From NCBI GenBank assembly GCA_947631115.1, contig CANRKB010000002.1:1-64000 (forward strand): a DNA stretch of 64,000 nt, given 5' to 3'. The position numbers were made by a program, and so were the translations under genes. The notes under the pieces are model-generated. The model had not been told where the DNA came from. It worked only from the letters and a program-made list of their open reading frames with translations, and ran no database searches. Shown here piece after piece: positions 30,998 to 42,100 of this stretch. This stretch comes from an uncultured Clostridia bacterium (GTDB lineage: Bacteria; Bacillota; Clostridia; Oscillospirales; Ruminococcaceae). The first letter of the stretch is position 1; each line of letters begins with the position of its first letter.

Positions 30998-31756
30998 ATG
31001 GTAGGAGTATATTTAAGCGGAACAGGCAACACCGAACATTGCGTAAAAAAATTAGTAAAGATGTTAGATGTGTCCGCAGAGTGTTTTCCACTGGAACATA
31101 CCGATATTATTCAAATATTGAAAAAACAAGACACGATAATTTTCGGCTATCCGACGCAGTTTTCAAACGCTCCGTTTATGGTGCGTAATTTTATTAAAAT
31201 CAATTCATCTTTAGGGAACGGAAAAAAGGTGTTTTGCGTAAATACCATGGGACTTTTCAGCGGCGACGGAACGGGCTGTACTGCTCGGCTTTTAAGGAAA
31301 TACGGCGCGGTGATACTTGGCGGTTTACAGATTAAAATGCCCGATTCTGTATGCGACAGCAAGCTTTTAAAAAAGAGTATTGAAGAAAACAGACAAATTG
31401 TAAAAGCCGCCGACAAACGCATTGAACAAGCAGCCGAACAAATTAAAGCCGGAAAATATCCGCGCGAAGGATTGAGTTTTATATCGCATATAAAAGGTTT
31501 ATTCGGGCAAAGATTATGGTTTTATAATAAAACGACAAATTATTCCGACAAATTGAAAATCAGTGGTTTGTGCGTTGGCTGCGGGTTGTGCAGCCAAAAT
31601 TGCCCCATGGGTAATATAAAAATTGAGAATAAAAAAGCTATTTCGAGCAACAGATGTACAATGTGCTATCGTTGTATCAGTTTATGCCCGAAACAAGCAA
31701 TCACACTGCTTGGAGATAAAGTTCAAGAGCAATGCAGATACGAGAAATATATTTGA
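30998..31756 (+). CDS. EFR1-family flavodoxin-ferredoxin protein
   Basis: A 252-residue electron carrier. Residues 1-150 are flavodoxin-like ('VYLSGTGNTEHCVKKL' FMN loop, 'IFGYPTQFSNAPFMV'); residues 188-240 carry two 4Fe-4S clusters, CVGCGLCSQNCP and CTMCYRCISLCP. The two-domain order matches EFR1 family ferredoxins of Clostridia. GGAGG lies 7 bases before the ATG. It is monocistronic and follows decayed DNA. Confidence 0.9.
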   Translation: MVGVYLSGTGNTEHCVKKLVKMLDVSAECFPLEHTDIIQILKKQDTIIFGYPTQFSNAPFMVRNFIKINSSLGNGKKVFCVNTMGLFSGDGTGCTARLLRKYGAVILGGLQIKMPDSVCDSKLLKKSIEENRQIVKAADKRIEQAAEQIKAGKYPREGLSFISHIKGLFGQRLWFYNKTTNYSDKLKISGLCVGCGLCSQNCPMGNIKIENKKAISSNRCTMCYRCISLCPKQAITLLGDKVQEQCRYEKYI

Positions 31757-31849
31757 CAAGTAAAGAAAGCCCCGGTATGCACGCATTGTACACATTCTGC
31801 GGATAAAGCTGAACAGCAGATGGGGTTTAATATATTACTGTCTGCAGGC

Positions 31850-32137
31850 TTATGAGTTTTTTATATCATCTTTCATTTTAAGATCTAGACTTGGTTCGAT
31901 ATAATTTTTCTGTATCTCGGAAATATCTACTCCAAGCGCTGTACAGATCTTGAGCCAGGTTATCCAGTTAGGAATATTTTTTCCGTTCTCTAAGCAGCGA
32001 AGATAAACTTCGGTTATGCCTATGATCTCCGAAAACCGTTCTTGAGAAAAATCTTTTTTCAGCCGCATTTCGTGCAGTTTTTCGGCAAATTTCTGCTCCA
32101 GCATAAGCATCTGATCTTTCTCATCGTTTAGTTTCAT
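31850..32137 (-). CDS. XRE-family transcriptional regulator
   Basis: A 95-residue protein with a helix-turn-helix at about residues 16-70: 'LHEMRLKKDFSQERFSEIIGITEVYLRCLENGKNIPNWITWLKICTALGV' . An acidic N-terminus and short C-terminal tail flank it. AAGGGGG precedes the ATG. Own promoter at 32171-32199. Target unknown. Confidence 0.88.
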   Translation of the reverse strand: MKLNDEKDQMLMLEQKFAEKLHEMRLKKDFSQERFSEIIGITEVYLRCLENGKNIPNWITWLKICTALGVDISEIQKNYIEPSLDLKMKDDIKNS

Positions 32138-32170
32138 AATGAAGTATCCCCCTTTTTAGATTTTAATGCA

Positions 32171-32199
32171 AGTATAACAATTTTTCGTCAATTAGTCAA
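32171..32199 (-). promoter_or_regulatory. SigA promoter of the XRE gene
   Basis: Minus-strand TTGACT (32199-32194), 17-bp spacer, TATACT (32176-32171). Confidence 0.75.
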
Positions 32200-32343
32200 T
32201 ACCGAAAACAGCAGGCAAAAATTCGAGTTTTTGGCTTTGTAATGCGGAATACAAGGATTTTTGTGCATACAAACGAAACAAACTTCGGTCTTTTCGTGCA
32301 TTTTTTGACATAATTTTTTTGATATAAGAGATTAAGAATTAAA

Positions 32344-32455
32344 AACAGACCGTATATAAAGCCTCATTTGCGGCGTCAGTGTTGTATGCGAAGCGCATAT
32401 TGCTGTATCCGGGTCTTTCTTTGTAATCTGAGATCGGACTTTTTATACAAGCTGT
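32344..32455. repeat. Inverted-repeat element, copy 2
   Basis: Shares the ends AGACCGTATATAAAGCCTC and GGACTTTTTATACAAGCTG and the internal TGCGGCGTCAG and GTTGTATGCGAAGCG blocks with copy 1 at 27486-27636, but is about 35 bp shorter and its inner inverted repeat has decayed. The rest of the 32200-32650 interval is AT-rich and shows no gene. Confidence 0.65.
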
Positions 32456-32610
32456 AACAAATAAAGCAATTCGTTTGTAGTACATGTTGCATAAACAAAA
32501 AATTGGTATTTAGTGAATATGGCAAATTTGACCAAAAATATAGTCAATAATTAATAATTAAATTGACATTTTAATCATATGGTTATTGATACCGCTGTAC
32601 GGCGAAAACA

Positions 32611-32644
32611 GAAAAAACTCCCGCGGAAAATTCCTTTGGGAGTT
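32611..32644 (-). terminator. Terminator of the ligase/racemase operon
   Basis: Minus strand AACTCCC (32644-32638) pairs with GGGAGTT (32622-32616), followed by TTTTTT. It lies 9 bp after the racemase stop codon. Confidence 0.8.
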
Positions 32645-32652
32645 ATTTTACA

Positions 32653-34740
32653 TTAAAGATAATTTGTTTTTTTAAAAACAACCACTCTTCTCCCGATCCT
32701 GCTTAAAATATCGTTCGGAATTGTATCTGCACGCGCTGCAATTTCGTTTGCGGTTATTGTTTCATTGCCAGAAGTTCCGATTATAACGGCAATATCTCCC
32801 TGCTTTACTTGCATTTGGGATACGTCTGTAATTGTCTGATCCATACATATTTTTCCGATAATAGGCACACGCTGCCCGTTTATCAGAACATAACCTTGTC
32901 CGTCCGAGAGCGCCCTCGGCAAACCGTCGGCGTATCCTATTGCAAGCGACGCAACTTGCATATCTTCATTTGCAACGCTTGTAAGACCGTAACCTATGGG
33001 CTCGCCTTTATACACTTTCCTTACAGAAGTGACGCGCGTTTTCAGCGACAGAACAGGCAGGAGTTTTGTGTTTTCCACGCCGCCGTATAACGCTATGCCG
33101 ACGCGGACATAATCTCCGCCGAGGTGTGCATAATTCAAAAGCCCGTAGCTTGCCAGCAAATGTACTTTCGGATAATATCCGCTCTTTGCAAGGCTTTCCA
33201 CTATGTTATAAAATCTCTCGGATTGCTGCTCGGTAAATGACATATCGTGCGGCGAGGTCGTTTCATCAGCGGAAAGATGAGTAAAAATTCCGTCTATGAT
33301 TAGATTTTTCATCTCAAAAATCCGCTGTATTTTTCCTTGTTCCTCGCTCCGTATGCCAAGCCTCCTCATGCCCGTGTCAATTCCGATATGGCAGTGAATT
33401 TTTCCGTAGTTGTTAAGAATTATTGCGTATTCGCAACTTACAATCGTCTGAGAAAGCCTGAAAAAACGAAGCAGAGGAAACTGCGCGGGGTGGGTATAAC
33501 CTAAAATTAAAATCTTGCCACGAATTCCATGTTTTCGCAGTTCAACTCCCTCGCAGGCGGTGGCAACGCAAAATGCTCTCACTCCCATTTTGTTTAATTC
33601 TTGCGCGATCAAAACCGCTCCGTGACCATAGGCGTTTGCCTTAACAGCAGGCATAAGCTCGGAATTTTTTGGAGATATGCCGCACAGGAAATTAACGTTT
33701 TTACGCAGGGCGTCAACGTCAATTTCCGCCCATGCGCGTGCATCAGGACAGTGTAAAGCATTGTACAATTTTCGCGCTTTTCTTGTAATAATGACCGCGA
33801 AAATTGAAAATAAACCTGAAAATACAGCGGTCAGAACAAATAAAAGCAACTCTCGTTTTTCAAAAAAATTCTCCGAAAATATTTTGGAGATTCCGCGCAG
33901 CACAATAATTATCATCGGGTGAATAATGTAAATCCACATCGAGATTTTCCGCAAAATTGGTTGCTGCGGAATTTTTACAGAGTTCAAAAGCGCAAATAAA
34001 AACAGCATTGTCGGAATTAAAAAAACATACATACTGTCGTGACGAGGTATGTTGAAACCTTTAAGCAGAAACGCTTCCGCGGTCATTAACACAAAGGATA
34101 TTTCGGCTGTTACAACGACTTTTTTGCAGTCAAAGTTCACGTTTGCTTTTTTGAGTTTTGAACCTAAAAGCAGAAAAATCGGCGCGAAAAACAATCCGTT
34201 TCTTGTGTAGGAAAAAACGTTAAATAAAATGTTGTAAAATATTTTGAGCGGAAAGATTTTTTCGGTGAACCCATAATAACTGTCGCCGAATATTCCGATT
34301 ATGTATAAAACTATTGCAATAACAAAAGCCTTTTTGGCGCTTAATTTATCAAGAATATGTACGAGCAAAATTCCCGTAATGCAGGCAGAGAAGTACCACA
34401 AGTGATAATAATAACCGTCAAAAAAGAGCATTTTGAAAGCGTTCCAAAGCGAAAAACCGCCGAAATACCCGGAATAGATACTAAGCGGCAAATACAATAT
34501 AGTGACCGCGAGATACATTTTTGTAAGTTTTAAAAGCGCATTTTTAGGGCGCTCAAAATTTGTATAAAAACCCGTTACCATAAAGAAAAACGGAACGGCA
34601 GTCCTGGCGATTATTCTTGTGAGAAAAATATCCGCATTCGGACTTAATGTTTCTAGCGGGGAAGTGTGAATTGAAATTACGAGTATAGCCGCTATCAGCC
34701 GAAACCAATCAAAAGCGCCGCTTTTTTCTTTTTCGGTCAT
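32653..34740 (-). CDS. vanT: VanT-like membrane-bound serine racemase
   Basis: A 695-residue two-domain protein. Residues 8-325 form a ten-helix acyltransferase-3-like membrane domain; residues about 338-695 form an alanine-racemase-fold PLP enzyme. PLP Lys367 lies in AVKANAYGHGA, the opposite catalytic Tyr in IGYG, and 'GKICMDQ' is conserved. Where alanine racemases have Tyr354 (TINYE), this has Asn676 (TIPND), the substitution characteristic of VanT serine racemases. The architecture is that of VanT from vanC/E/G clusters: L-Ser uptake or presentation plus conversion to D-Ser. Start overlaps the ligase stop by 4 bp. Confidence 0.9.
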   Translation of the reverse strand: MTEKEKSGAFDWFRLIAAILVISIHTSPLETLSPNADIFLTRIIARTAVPFFFMVTGFYTNFERPKNALLKLTKMYLAVTILYLPLSIYSGYFGGFSLWNAFKMLFFDGYYYHLWYFSACITGILLVHILDKLSAKKAFVIAIVLYIIGIFGDSYYGFTEKIFPLKIFYNILFNVFSYTRNGLFFAPIFLLLGSKLKKANVNFDCKKVVVTAEISFVLMTAEAFLLKGFNIPRHDSMYVFLIPTMLFLFALLNSVKIPQQPILRKISMWIYIIHPMIIIVLRGISKIFSENFFEKRELLLFVLTAVFSGLFSIFAVIITRKARKLYNALHCPDARAWAEIDVDALRKNVNFLCGISPKNSELMPAVKANAYGHGAVLIAQELNKMGVRAFCVATACEGVELRKHGIRGKILILGYTHPAQFPLLRFFRLSQTIVSCEYAIILNNYGKIHCHIGIDTGMRRLGIRSEEQGKIQRIFEMKNLIIDGIFTHLSADETTSPHDMSFTEQQSERFYNIVESLAKSGYYPKVHLLASYGLLNYAHLGGDYVRVGIALYGGVENTKLLPVLSLKTRVTSVRKVYKGEPIGYGLTSVANEDMQVASLAIGYADGLPRALSDGQGYVLINGQRVPIIGKICMDQTITDVSQMQVKQGDIAVIIGTSGNETITANEIAARADTIPNDILSRIGRRVVVFKKTNYL

Positions 34741-35756
34741 TTTAATGCACCCTCGATAATCATTTCAATGACCTGCGAAAACGTGTATCCCGCTGCTTTC
34801 ATCATAGACGGGAAACGGCTGTGTTCCGTAAATCCGGGAATGGTGTTCACCTCGTTAAAGATTATATTTCCGTTTTCACCAAGGAACATATCCACCCGCG
34901 CAAAACCTTTACAGCCCAGAGTTTTGTAGATCGTCTTTGCAGTTTGCTTTATTTGATTTGAAACGTCGGCGGAAACAGGAGCGGGGCAGAGTATCTGAGA
35001 AGTTTTAAGAGTATATTTTTCGGTATAGTCAAAAAATCCGCCAGCAATTTTTATTTCGTCAATTTCACCCGTAATAAGTTCTTCATTGCCCATAACAGCG
35101 CAGCCTACCTCAAAGCCTTTAATTTCCTCCTCAATAATTATTTCGTTGTCAAATTCAAATGCTTTCTTAATTGCCTTTATCAACTCATCGGTATTTACAA
35201 CTATTGAAATTCCGCATGACGAGCCGCCCCGCAGAGGTTTGACAAATGCGGGAAAGCCTATCGTGAGTTTAATTTCCGCAGGGTCTATCTTGTCGTGTTT
35301 TGAAAAAACACGACCCATAGGCACGGCAATGCCCGCTGTTGAAACCAATTTGTGCGCTCTGAACTTGTCCATACAAATTGCAGAAGAAAGCGTCCCGCAG
35401 CCGCAGAGCGGTATACCCGCAAGTTCTATCAAGCCTTGAAGAGTGCCGTCCTCGCCGCCCATTCCGTGCATAACGGGAAAAGCGGCGTTTATAGTTATGT
35501 TCTCCGTTTTTGTTATCAGGCATTTTGACGTTCTGTCCGGTGAGATAAAAGCTTTTTCGCTATTACCGTCAAGATTATCCGAACGGATATTTTCAATACT
35601 TCCACAAAAGCGAAACCATTCGCCGTTTCTAGTTATCCAAATCGGAACGGCATTATATCCTTTCGGAAAATTTTCCAGAACTGAGGCCGCAGACTGCAAT
35701 GAAACACTGTATTCCGACGATGTTCCTCCAAACATTACGGCAATATTTTTCCCCAT
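34737..35756 (-). CDS. D-alanine--D-serine ligase-like protein (VanC/E/G group)
   Basis: A 339-residue ATP-grasp ligase joining D-Ala to a second D-amino acid for peptidoglycan precursors. The N-terminal motif GGTSSEYSVS has Tyr where D-Ala-D-Ala ligases have His (EHxVS), and the omega loop FFDYTEKYTLKTS matches D-Ser-selecting ligases rather than D-lactate ligases. ATP-binding 'FVKPLRGGSSCGIS' and metal-binding 'NEVNTIPGFT' are intact. AAGGGG lies 8 bases before the ATG. With the coupled racemase it would supply D-Ala-D-Ser termini, which lower vancomycin affinity. No VanXY, VanY or VanRS gene is in the window. Confidence 0.88.
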   Translation of the reverse strand: MGKNIAVMFGGTSSEYSVSLQSAASVLENFPKGYNAVPIWITRNGEWFRFCGSIENIRSDNLDGNSEKAFISPDRTSKCLITKTENITINAAFPVMHGMGGEDGTLQGLIELAGIPLCGCGTLSSAICMDKFRAHKLVSTAGIAVPMGRVFSKHDKIDPAEIKLTIGFPAFVKPLRGGSSCGISIVVNTDELIKAIKKAFEFDNEIIIEEEIKGFEVGCAVMGNEELITGEIDEIKIAGGFFDYTEKYTLKTSQILCPAPVSADVSNQIKQTAKTIYKTLGCKGFARVDMFLGENGNIIFNEVNTIPGFTEHSRFPSMMKAAGYTFSQVIEMIIEGALK

Positions 35757-35829
35757 TTTATTATCCCCTTAATTTTTATTTACCCTTATGCTGTTTTGTA
35801 AAAACGACTTTCGGCTTTTGACATTAATG

Positions 35830-35858
35830 ATTATAAGCTAACCGAAATAAACATTCAA
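35830..35858 (-). promoter_or_regulatory. SigA promoter of the D-Ala-D-Ser operon
   Basis: Minus-strand TTGAAT (35858-35853), 17-bp spacer, TATAAT (35835-35830), about 75 bases before the ligase ATG. No inverted-repeat operator is obvious, so expression may be constitutive (inference). Confidence 0.7.
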
Positions 35859-36032
35859 TAGGTATTTTTAAATGTAAGAATACCTTTAGAAAATTGTGAT
35901 AGAAACTTTAGAAATAATTAAGAAAATCTTAAGAAATTAACGCTTCGGGTGAAAATAAAATTGGAGTCTATTTCCAATCTCATTGAATAATTTCCAAACG
36001 CTGAAATCCGACACATATTTTAAAATATAATA

Positions 36033-36062
36033 TTGACAAACCGTATATAAAAGAGTTATAAT
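36033..36062 (+). promoter_or_regulatory. SigA promoter of the adhesin gene
   Basis: TTGACA (36033-36038), 18-bp spacer, TATAAT (36057-36062), about 70 bases before the ATG. The 35860-36030 stretch contains no other signal I can support. Confidence 0.8.
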
Positions 36063-36134
36063 GTTATAAAGGGGTATTGTCCTTGCAAATAAAAAGGTCA
36101 GTCCGATTTTTGATTTATGAGAGGTGGAGTGGTT

Positions 36135-39100
36135 ATGAAAACTGCTGTCAGGCAATTTCGGGATAAGGCTATATCTTTATTGACAGCATTCGCGCTTTTG
36201 ATCTCTGCATTTTCGGCGTTCTCGCTGAACTTCAGAGCAAGCGCGGAAGATGCGGAAGAATTTGTCGATATGGAGATCGCGGAATATCGGCTCTGGTACA
36301 TGGATCCTGATATTGGAGAGTTTGTCGATGTAAGCAAAACAGAAGATACTCTTTATGTTAAAGACGGCGATGGGGTGAAATTTTATCTGAAATGGTTTAT
36401 ACCGAACAATATCGATAATTATAATCTACAGACCGTGATAAATTCCCACGGTATAAAGTTCGATATACCTGCCGACGGAAAGCTCTATTATGAGGGTGAA
36501 GAAATAGGAACATATGAGGTAATTACAGAAGAACCCTCGAATATTACCTATTTCCGCGCTTACCTTGACAAAGATAAAGTCAAGGACAAGTCCAACATAA
36601 GCGGCGGTCTTATTATTGACGGCGTAATTGAACTTGACAAAGACGGCACTGTCAAAAACGGCTCCAATCAGACTCTCGAATATGGCGATAAGAGCGTTGA
36701 TGTTATCTATTATGACGGAAAATCCAACGGAAGCGTTACGATTTCAAAGTCGGGCGGATCTTTATCAGACGACGGATCGGGTAATTATACTATAAACTAC
36801 ACTGTCAATGTTACCATCAACGGCATGATAGATAAAGCGACTGTCACTGACGTACTTCCCGAAGGGCTCACTATAAAAGAAGACACTCTCACTGTATCCG
36901 ACAGCGCGGGAAACCCTGTTCCTTTCACCGCTCCTTCCGATGACACAAGTATAGGAAGTATTGTTCTTTCGCAGGTCGCAGGCGCAAACAAGGACACAAT
37001 CACCAAATATACAATAAAGTATTCTGCCGAGATTACAAGAGAAGATCTTATAGAAAAGTTTATGAAAAAAGGCATAAGCATAGAAAATATTGCTAATGTC
37101 GATTACATAGACGCAGACGGAGAACCTCAAACGGTCAGTGCATCAACATCGACTTCTACAAACGGTCCTAATGTTTCAAAGACTGCTTCTACATCAAGTT
37201 CGGGTAGCTTTGTAGATAATATTGATGTGACTTGTTATGAAAACGGGCATACTGTAACAAAAAATTGCCGTGTTATAGAATACGCGATACAATTTTCAGG
37301 AAGTTCTATTGTAAGTATAGATTCGAATGATGTAAAAGAAGCAATCAAAACTTTAAAGGATTATTTCAGTAATCTTAATAAAACACAATGGCTCCCGTAT
37401 TGTAGTTATACAACTCCTTATGAAGTCAACGGAAAATACTATAACTATACTTTAAATCAAGCACCCACTTATCTCAGTGAACTTATTTACAAATATTGTG
37501 AAGACCCTGAAGGTCTTTCAAAAATGACCGAAGATGAATACAAAAGTCTTATTGATGATTATTACAGCTTTGATCCAAGTACAAATTCTTGGAGATATAA
37601 AATCATCATTATTGATGACAACATAAACAAAAACGGCATTGGCAACGGTAAAAAGTCGTTAGTCAACAATGTTGAAGCGAAAATAAAAGATATTCCCGTT
37701 ACGGGACAGAGCGTAATTTCCGATCTTCCCGGAATTGATGTCTTGGATAAGACGCTTGAAATATCTGCCGATTTATTAAAATCGCCTAATGTCAACCCTA
37801 ATAACAGCTATAATGATAGCTTGAATTGGGCTATTAAGTATTATCAATTAAATAGTAGTGATATTCTAAGCGGTATTTTCCCCGATATAGATGGTGACCC
37901 GTCTACTCTTGATATTCCTTGGAAAATTACAATAAAGGGCGATGAGTTAAAAAAAGTATACAGTAGCGGTTCAAAAGTTATTCTTTCCGATATTCTAGGT
38001 TTTGTTTTTCCTGTTCAAAATGGATATGATTATGATAATCAACCACTTTTGGATAATGTCGAAAGAATTCCGGGAACACCGGAATATTCTGAACCTGCCA
38101 CCCATTATTTTGATACGGAAAGTACTGATGAATCAAATCATGAGCTTGAATTTTGGAATACATTTACTATAGATTACGGGGGTATAACAGGACGTCCTGG
38201 TTGGTCGTTAAACAATAAAACCTTAACAGGCAACAAATGGACAGTTGAGCTTTCGGCTAATTCCGGCATTATTGAATCCAGATCAGATATAACAGTAAGA
38301 TACTACTCCAAGATAAAGCTTATAGATAACAAAGACGGCACATACAGCATTCCCGATATGTTTATAGAAGCGATGAGGAACATTTATAATACATCATCTC
38401 TTCAAGTAAACAGTGAGCCGCCCTATAACGACAACTTCACTCTCCAATATAAGGCTCCCGCAAAAGAAACCGATAAACCCAAGCTCAGCGACTTTTCAAA
38501 GAACAGCATAGCGTCGGTTAGTTTTGGCGGCGAGAAAAAGACTCTTGCTGATGATATGTCTATCGGCTGGTGGTTCGGCATTCCAGTTGACAATATTTCT
38601 TCAAGCAGAGACGGCAAAGCAGATGTTATGACGTTTGAAGACAAACTCCCGGAGGGCTTGAAGTTCAATAAGGATTCGCTTATTGCCGTTTATTGGGACG
38701 GATCCGGCTATTCATCTTCAACAAGCAACTTATCCACCTCAAAAACTCTCGAAGAATGTAAGCTCGACAGCTCATGTTATACGGTAGCTTACGATGAAAC
38801 CGAAAGAAAGCTCACAATAACCTTTACCGCGACCGCAGATTTTGAAACAAAGGTAAAAGAGCTTTCGGCAAAAAGAATTGCTTTCTTCTTCAGTTCGGAT
38901 ATTGAAAAAGACTTTATTTCCGAACATTCCGACGAAACTTCTCATTCGTTTAAAAATAGTGCAACGGTTACTTATGACGGAGAAGACCCTGTTACAAAAT
39001 CGTCTTCTGTTACTAAGAATTTCCCGCAGTTAGCCAAAAAGTCGGGCGTTATAGTTGATGAACAATTTGATCCTGAAAACTACGTCATGGACATGAGAAT

Positions 39101-42100
39101 GAAAGCTCGGTATACTCTTGAAATAAACCCGCTTGCTCTTGACCTTATCAAAGATTTAAACACGCTTACTATAAAGGATGTGATGAACGAACATCTGATC
39201 CTTCTTCCCGAAACTGTTCAGTTTATTGACGGAAATACGGGAGATGCTCTGAGCGGAGCGGGATATTCGTTCTCATACGATCCCGCAGACAATAACACTG
39301 TTGTTTTCAACATTCCCGATGAAGCCTATGTAAAGATAGTTTATGATACTGTCATTGATGTAGACCCCGGCGAAAATCCGAACTGGCTCAAAGAAACAAA
39401 CAACAAATTTACAATAGACGGTCTTGACCGGGATAACGCGTCAGCCGAAGTAGAAACCGCTTCTTTCAACGGCAGAGTTCAGGCATATGTCAGAAATGAA
39501 ACGGGTTCTATCACTATCAGCAAGTATTTCGTTGATGACGACGGCGAGCATAACCTTGCAGGCGCAGGCTTTATGCTCTACAGCGTTTATGACAACTTCG
39601 GGAAAGTAGCCGAAGAGCCTATGCTGACCGATCCTGTTAAAATTCCCGATTCGGGCAGCGTAGTAATAAACGAGCTTCCTCTTGACAGAATTTATTGGCT
39701 TAAAGAAGTTTCCGCTCCCGAAGGATTTTTAGTTGATGAGATAGGAACTTACTTTATGCTTACGGGCGACAGCGGCGTTAAAGATCCGAGAGGTGTAGCA
39801 AATCCCAATGCAGATACAAAGGCGCTTGCTGAAAAGATAACGGCGGCGCTCGGAAGCAATCCCATTTCCGAATACGAGGGAACTGTAGCTTCTAATGTCC
39901 ATAAATTCCTCAACATAAAAGAGGTAACTATTTCGGGTACAAAGACATGGGTCGGCGACAGCGGCTATAATGTAAGACCCGATGAAATAACGCTTTTGCT
40001 CTTTGCAAACGGAAAACCATATGAAGGCACCTATGAAACCGAATGGATAAAGAACGGCGACGAATGGACATTTACCATAAGCGGACTTCCCGAGCGTGAT
40101 AAAGAAGGAAATGTAATTACCTATACCCTCAAAGAAGTTAAAGTTCCTTTCTATGAATCGGAAATAACTGTTGATTCCGACGGCAATATAAACATAACCA
40201 ATACTTTCACTGCCGAGAAAGTTAATGTTCATGGTACAAAGATCTGGGTAAACGATAACGAAAATGTCAGACCCGATGATATAACGCTTGTACTTAAAGC
40301 AGACGGCCTGGAAGTAAAGGGCGCTGTACCTACATGGACAAAATCGGGCAATAATTGGACATATGAATTTAAAGATCTTGATAAGTACATTTATACAAAG
40401 GAAGACGGAGTAGTTAGCAGAAAGGCTATCAAGTATACTGTAACGGAAAATAATGTTCCGCTGGGCTACACTGTAACTGTCGATAATGTTTCCGACACGG
40501 AAACAAATATAACCAATACTTTCACTGCCGAGAAAGTTAATGTTCATGGTACAAAGATCTGGGTAAACGATAACGAAAATGTCAGACCCGATGATATAAC
40601 GCTTGTTCTTAAAGCAGACGGCGTGGTAGTAGAGGACGCTGTACCTACATGGACAAAGTCGGACGATAAGTGGACATATGAATTTAAAGATCTTGATAAG
40701 TACACTTACACAAAGGAAGACGGAGTCGTAAGCAGAAAGGTTATAGAGTATATTGTTACAGAAATTATACCCGACGGATATACGGCAGAATATGAACGTT
40801 CTGAAGATGCTGAAGGCAATACTATTGTAGATATTACAAACACCGCAACCGTAACCAAGATAACCAAGGTTGATGAAGCAGACAATCCGCTTTCGGGCGC
40901 TGAACTTGTTGTAACAGACAAGAACGGAAAGCCCGTTGATACATGGACAACGGCAACAGGCGCTCATATCATTACAGGTCTTATTGCGGGAGAAACATAT
41001 TATCTCTCCGAAAAAACTGCTCCTGACGGCTATAACACGGCAGAAACCATTGAGTTTACCGTAAAAAGCGACGGCACTGTCCTTGAAATTGAAATGACAG
41101 ATACCGTTACTGTTACCGAGATAAGCAAGACAGATAAGGACGAAAATTTCGTTCCGAATGCTCACCTTATTCTGAAAGACGAAAACGGCGATACAGTAGC
41201 AGACTGGTTTACAGGAAACGAAGTAAAGGTCATTGAAAAGCTGATTGTAGGAAAAACCTATACTTTGATGGAGCTTTCTGCTCCCGACGGATATACTGTA
41301 GCAAAGGAAATTCAGTTCACCGTAAAGGATGGAGTAACGACCGAAGTCGTAATGACAGACGCTCTGACCGAAACCCATATTACAAAGGTAGACGAAAACG
41401 GCAAACCTCTTGCAGGCGCACATCTTATTGTAACAGATGAGAACGGCACTAAGGTTGACGAGTGGGAGTCGAAAACAGAAGCTCATCAAATCACAGGTCT
41501 TGTCGCAGGCGAAACCTACACGATAACCGAAACAGTTGCTCCTGCAGGTTATGCAATTTCCGAATCGCAGACGTTTACGGTTGAAATAGACAAAATTACT
41601 GTCGTTACATTTGCCAATGCGCTGACAGTAACGGAAATAGCCAAGGTTGACGAAAATAACAAGCCCATTGCAGGCGCACATCTTATTGTAACAGATGAGA
41701 ACGGCGATACCGTTGCAGAGTGGGATTCGACAAAATCAACTTATACAATCCAAGGTCTTGTCGCAGGCGAAACTTATACAATAACCGAAACGGCAGCACC
41801 CTCAGGTTATGAGACCGCGAAACCGGTTAAATTTACCGTTAACGCTGACGGATCGCTAACCGAAGTAACGATGAAAAATTATTTAACGGTAACAAAGATA
41901 ACAAAGACAGATGAAAACGGCAATGCGCTTGCAGGCGCTCATCTTATCCTGAAAAACAAAAACGGCGTTATCGTTGAAAGATGGATCTCTACAGATGGTT
42001 CTTACAGAATTACAGGCCTTACTGCGGGCGAAAAGTATACGCTTATCGAGCTTGACGCTCCCGAAGGCTACGAAAGAGCGCTTCCAATAACCTTTGAAGT

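Noticed and set aside
39729-41681. A 650-codon open frame on the minus strand opposite the adhesin repeats
   Set aside because: It lies exactly antisense to the repeated Cna-B/SpaA region, is Cys/Tyr/Phe-rich low-complexity sequence repeating with the same period, and has no ribosome site. It is a by-product of the repeats' codon use.
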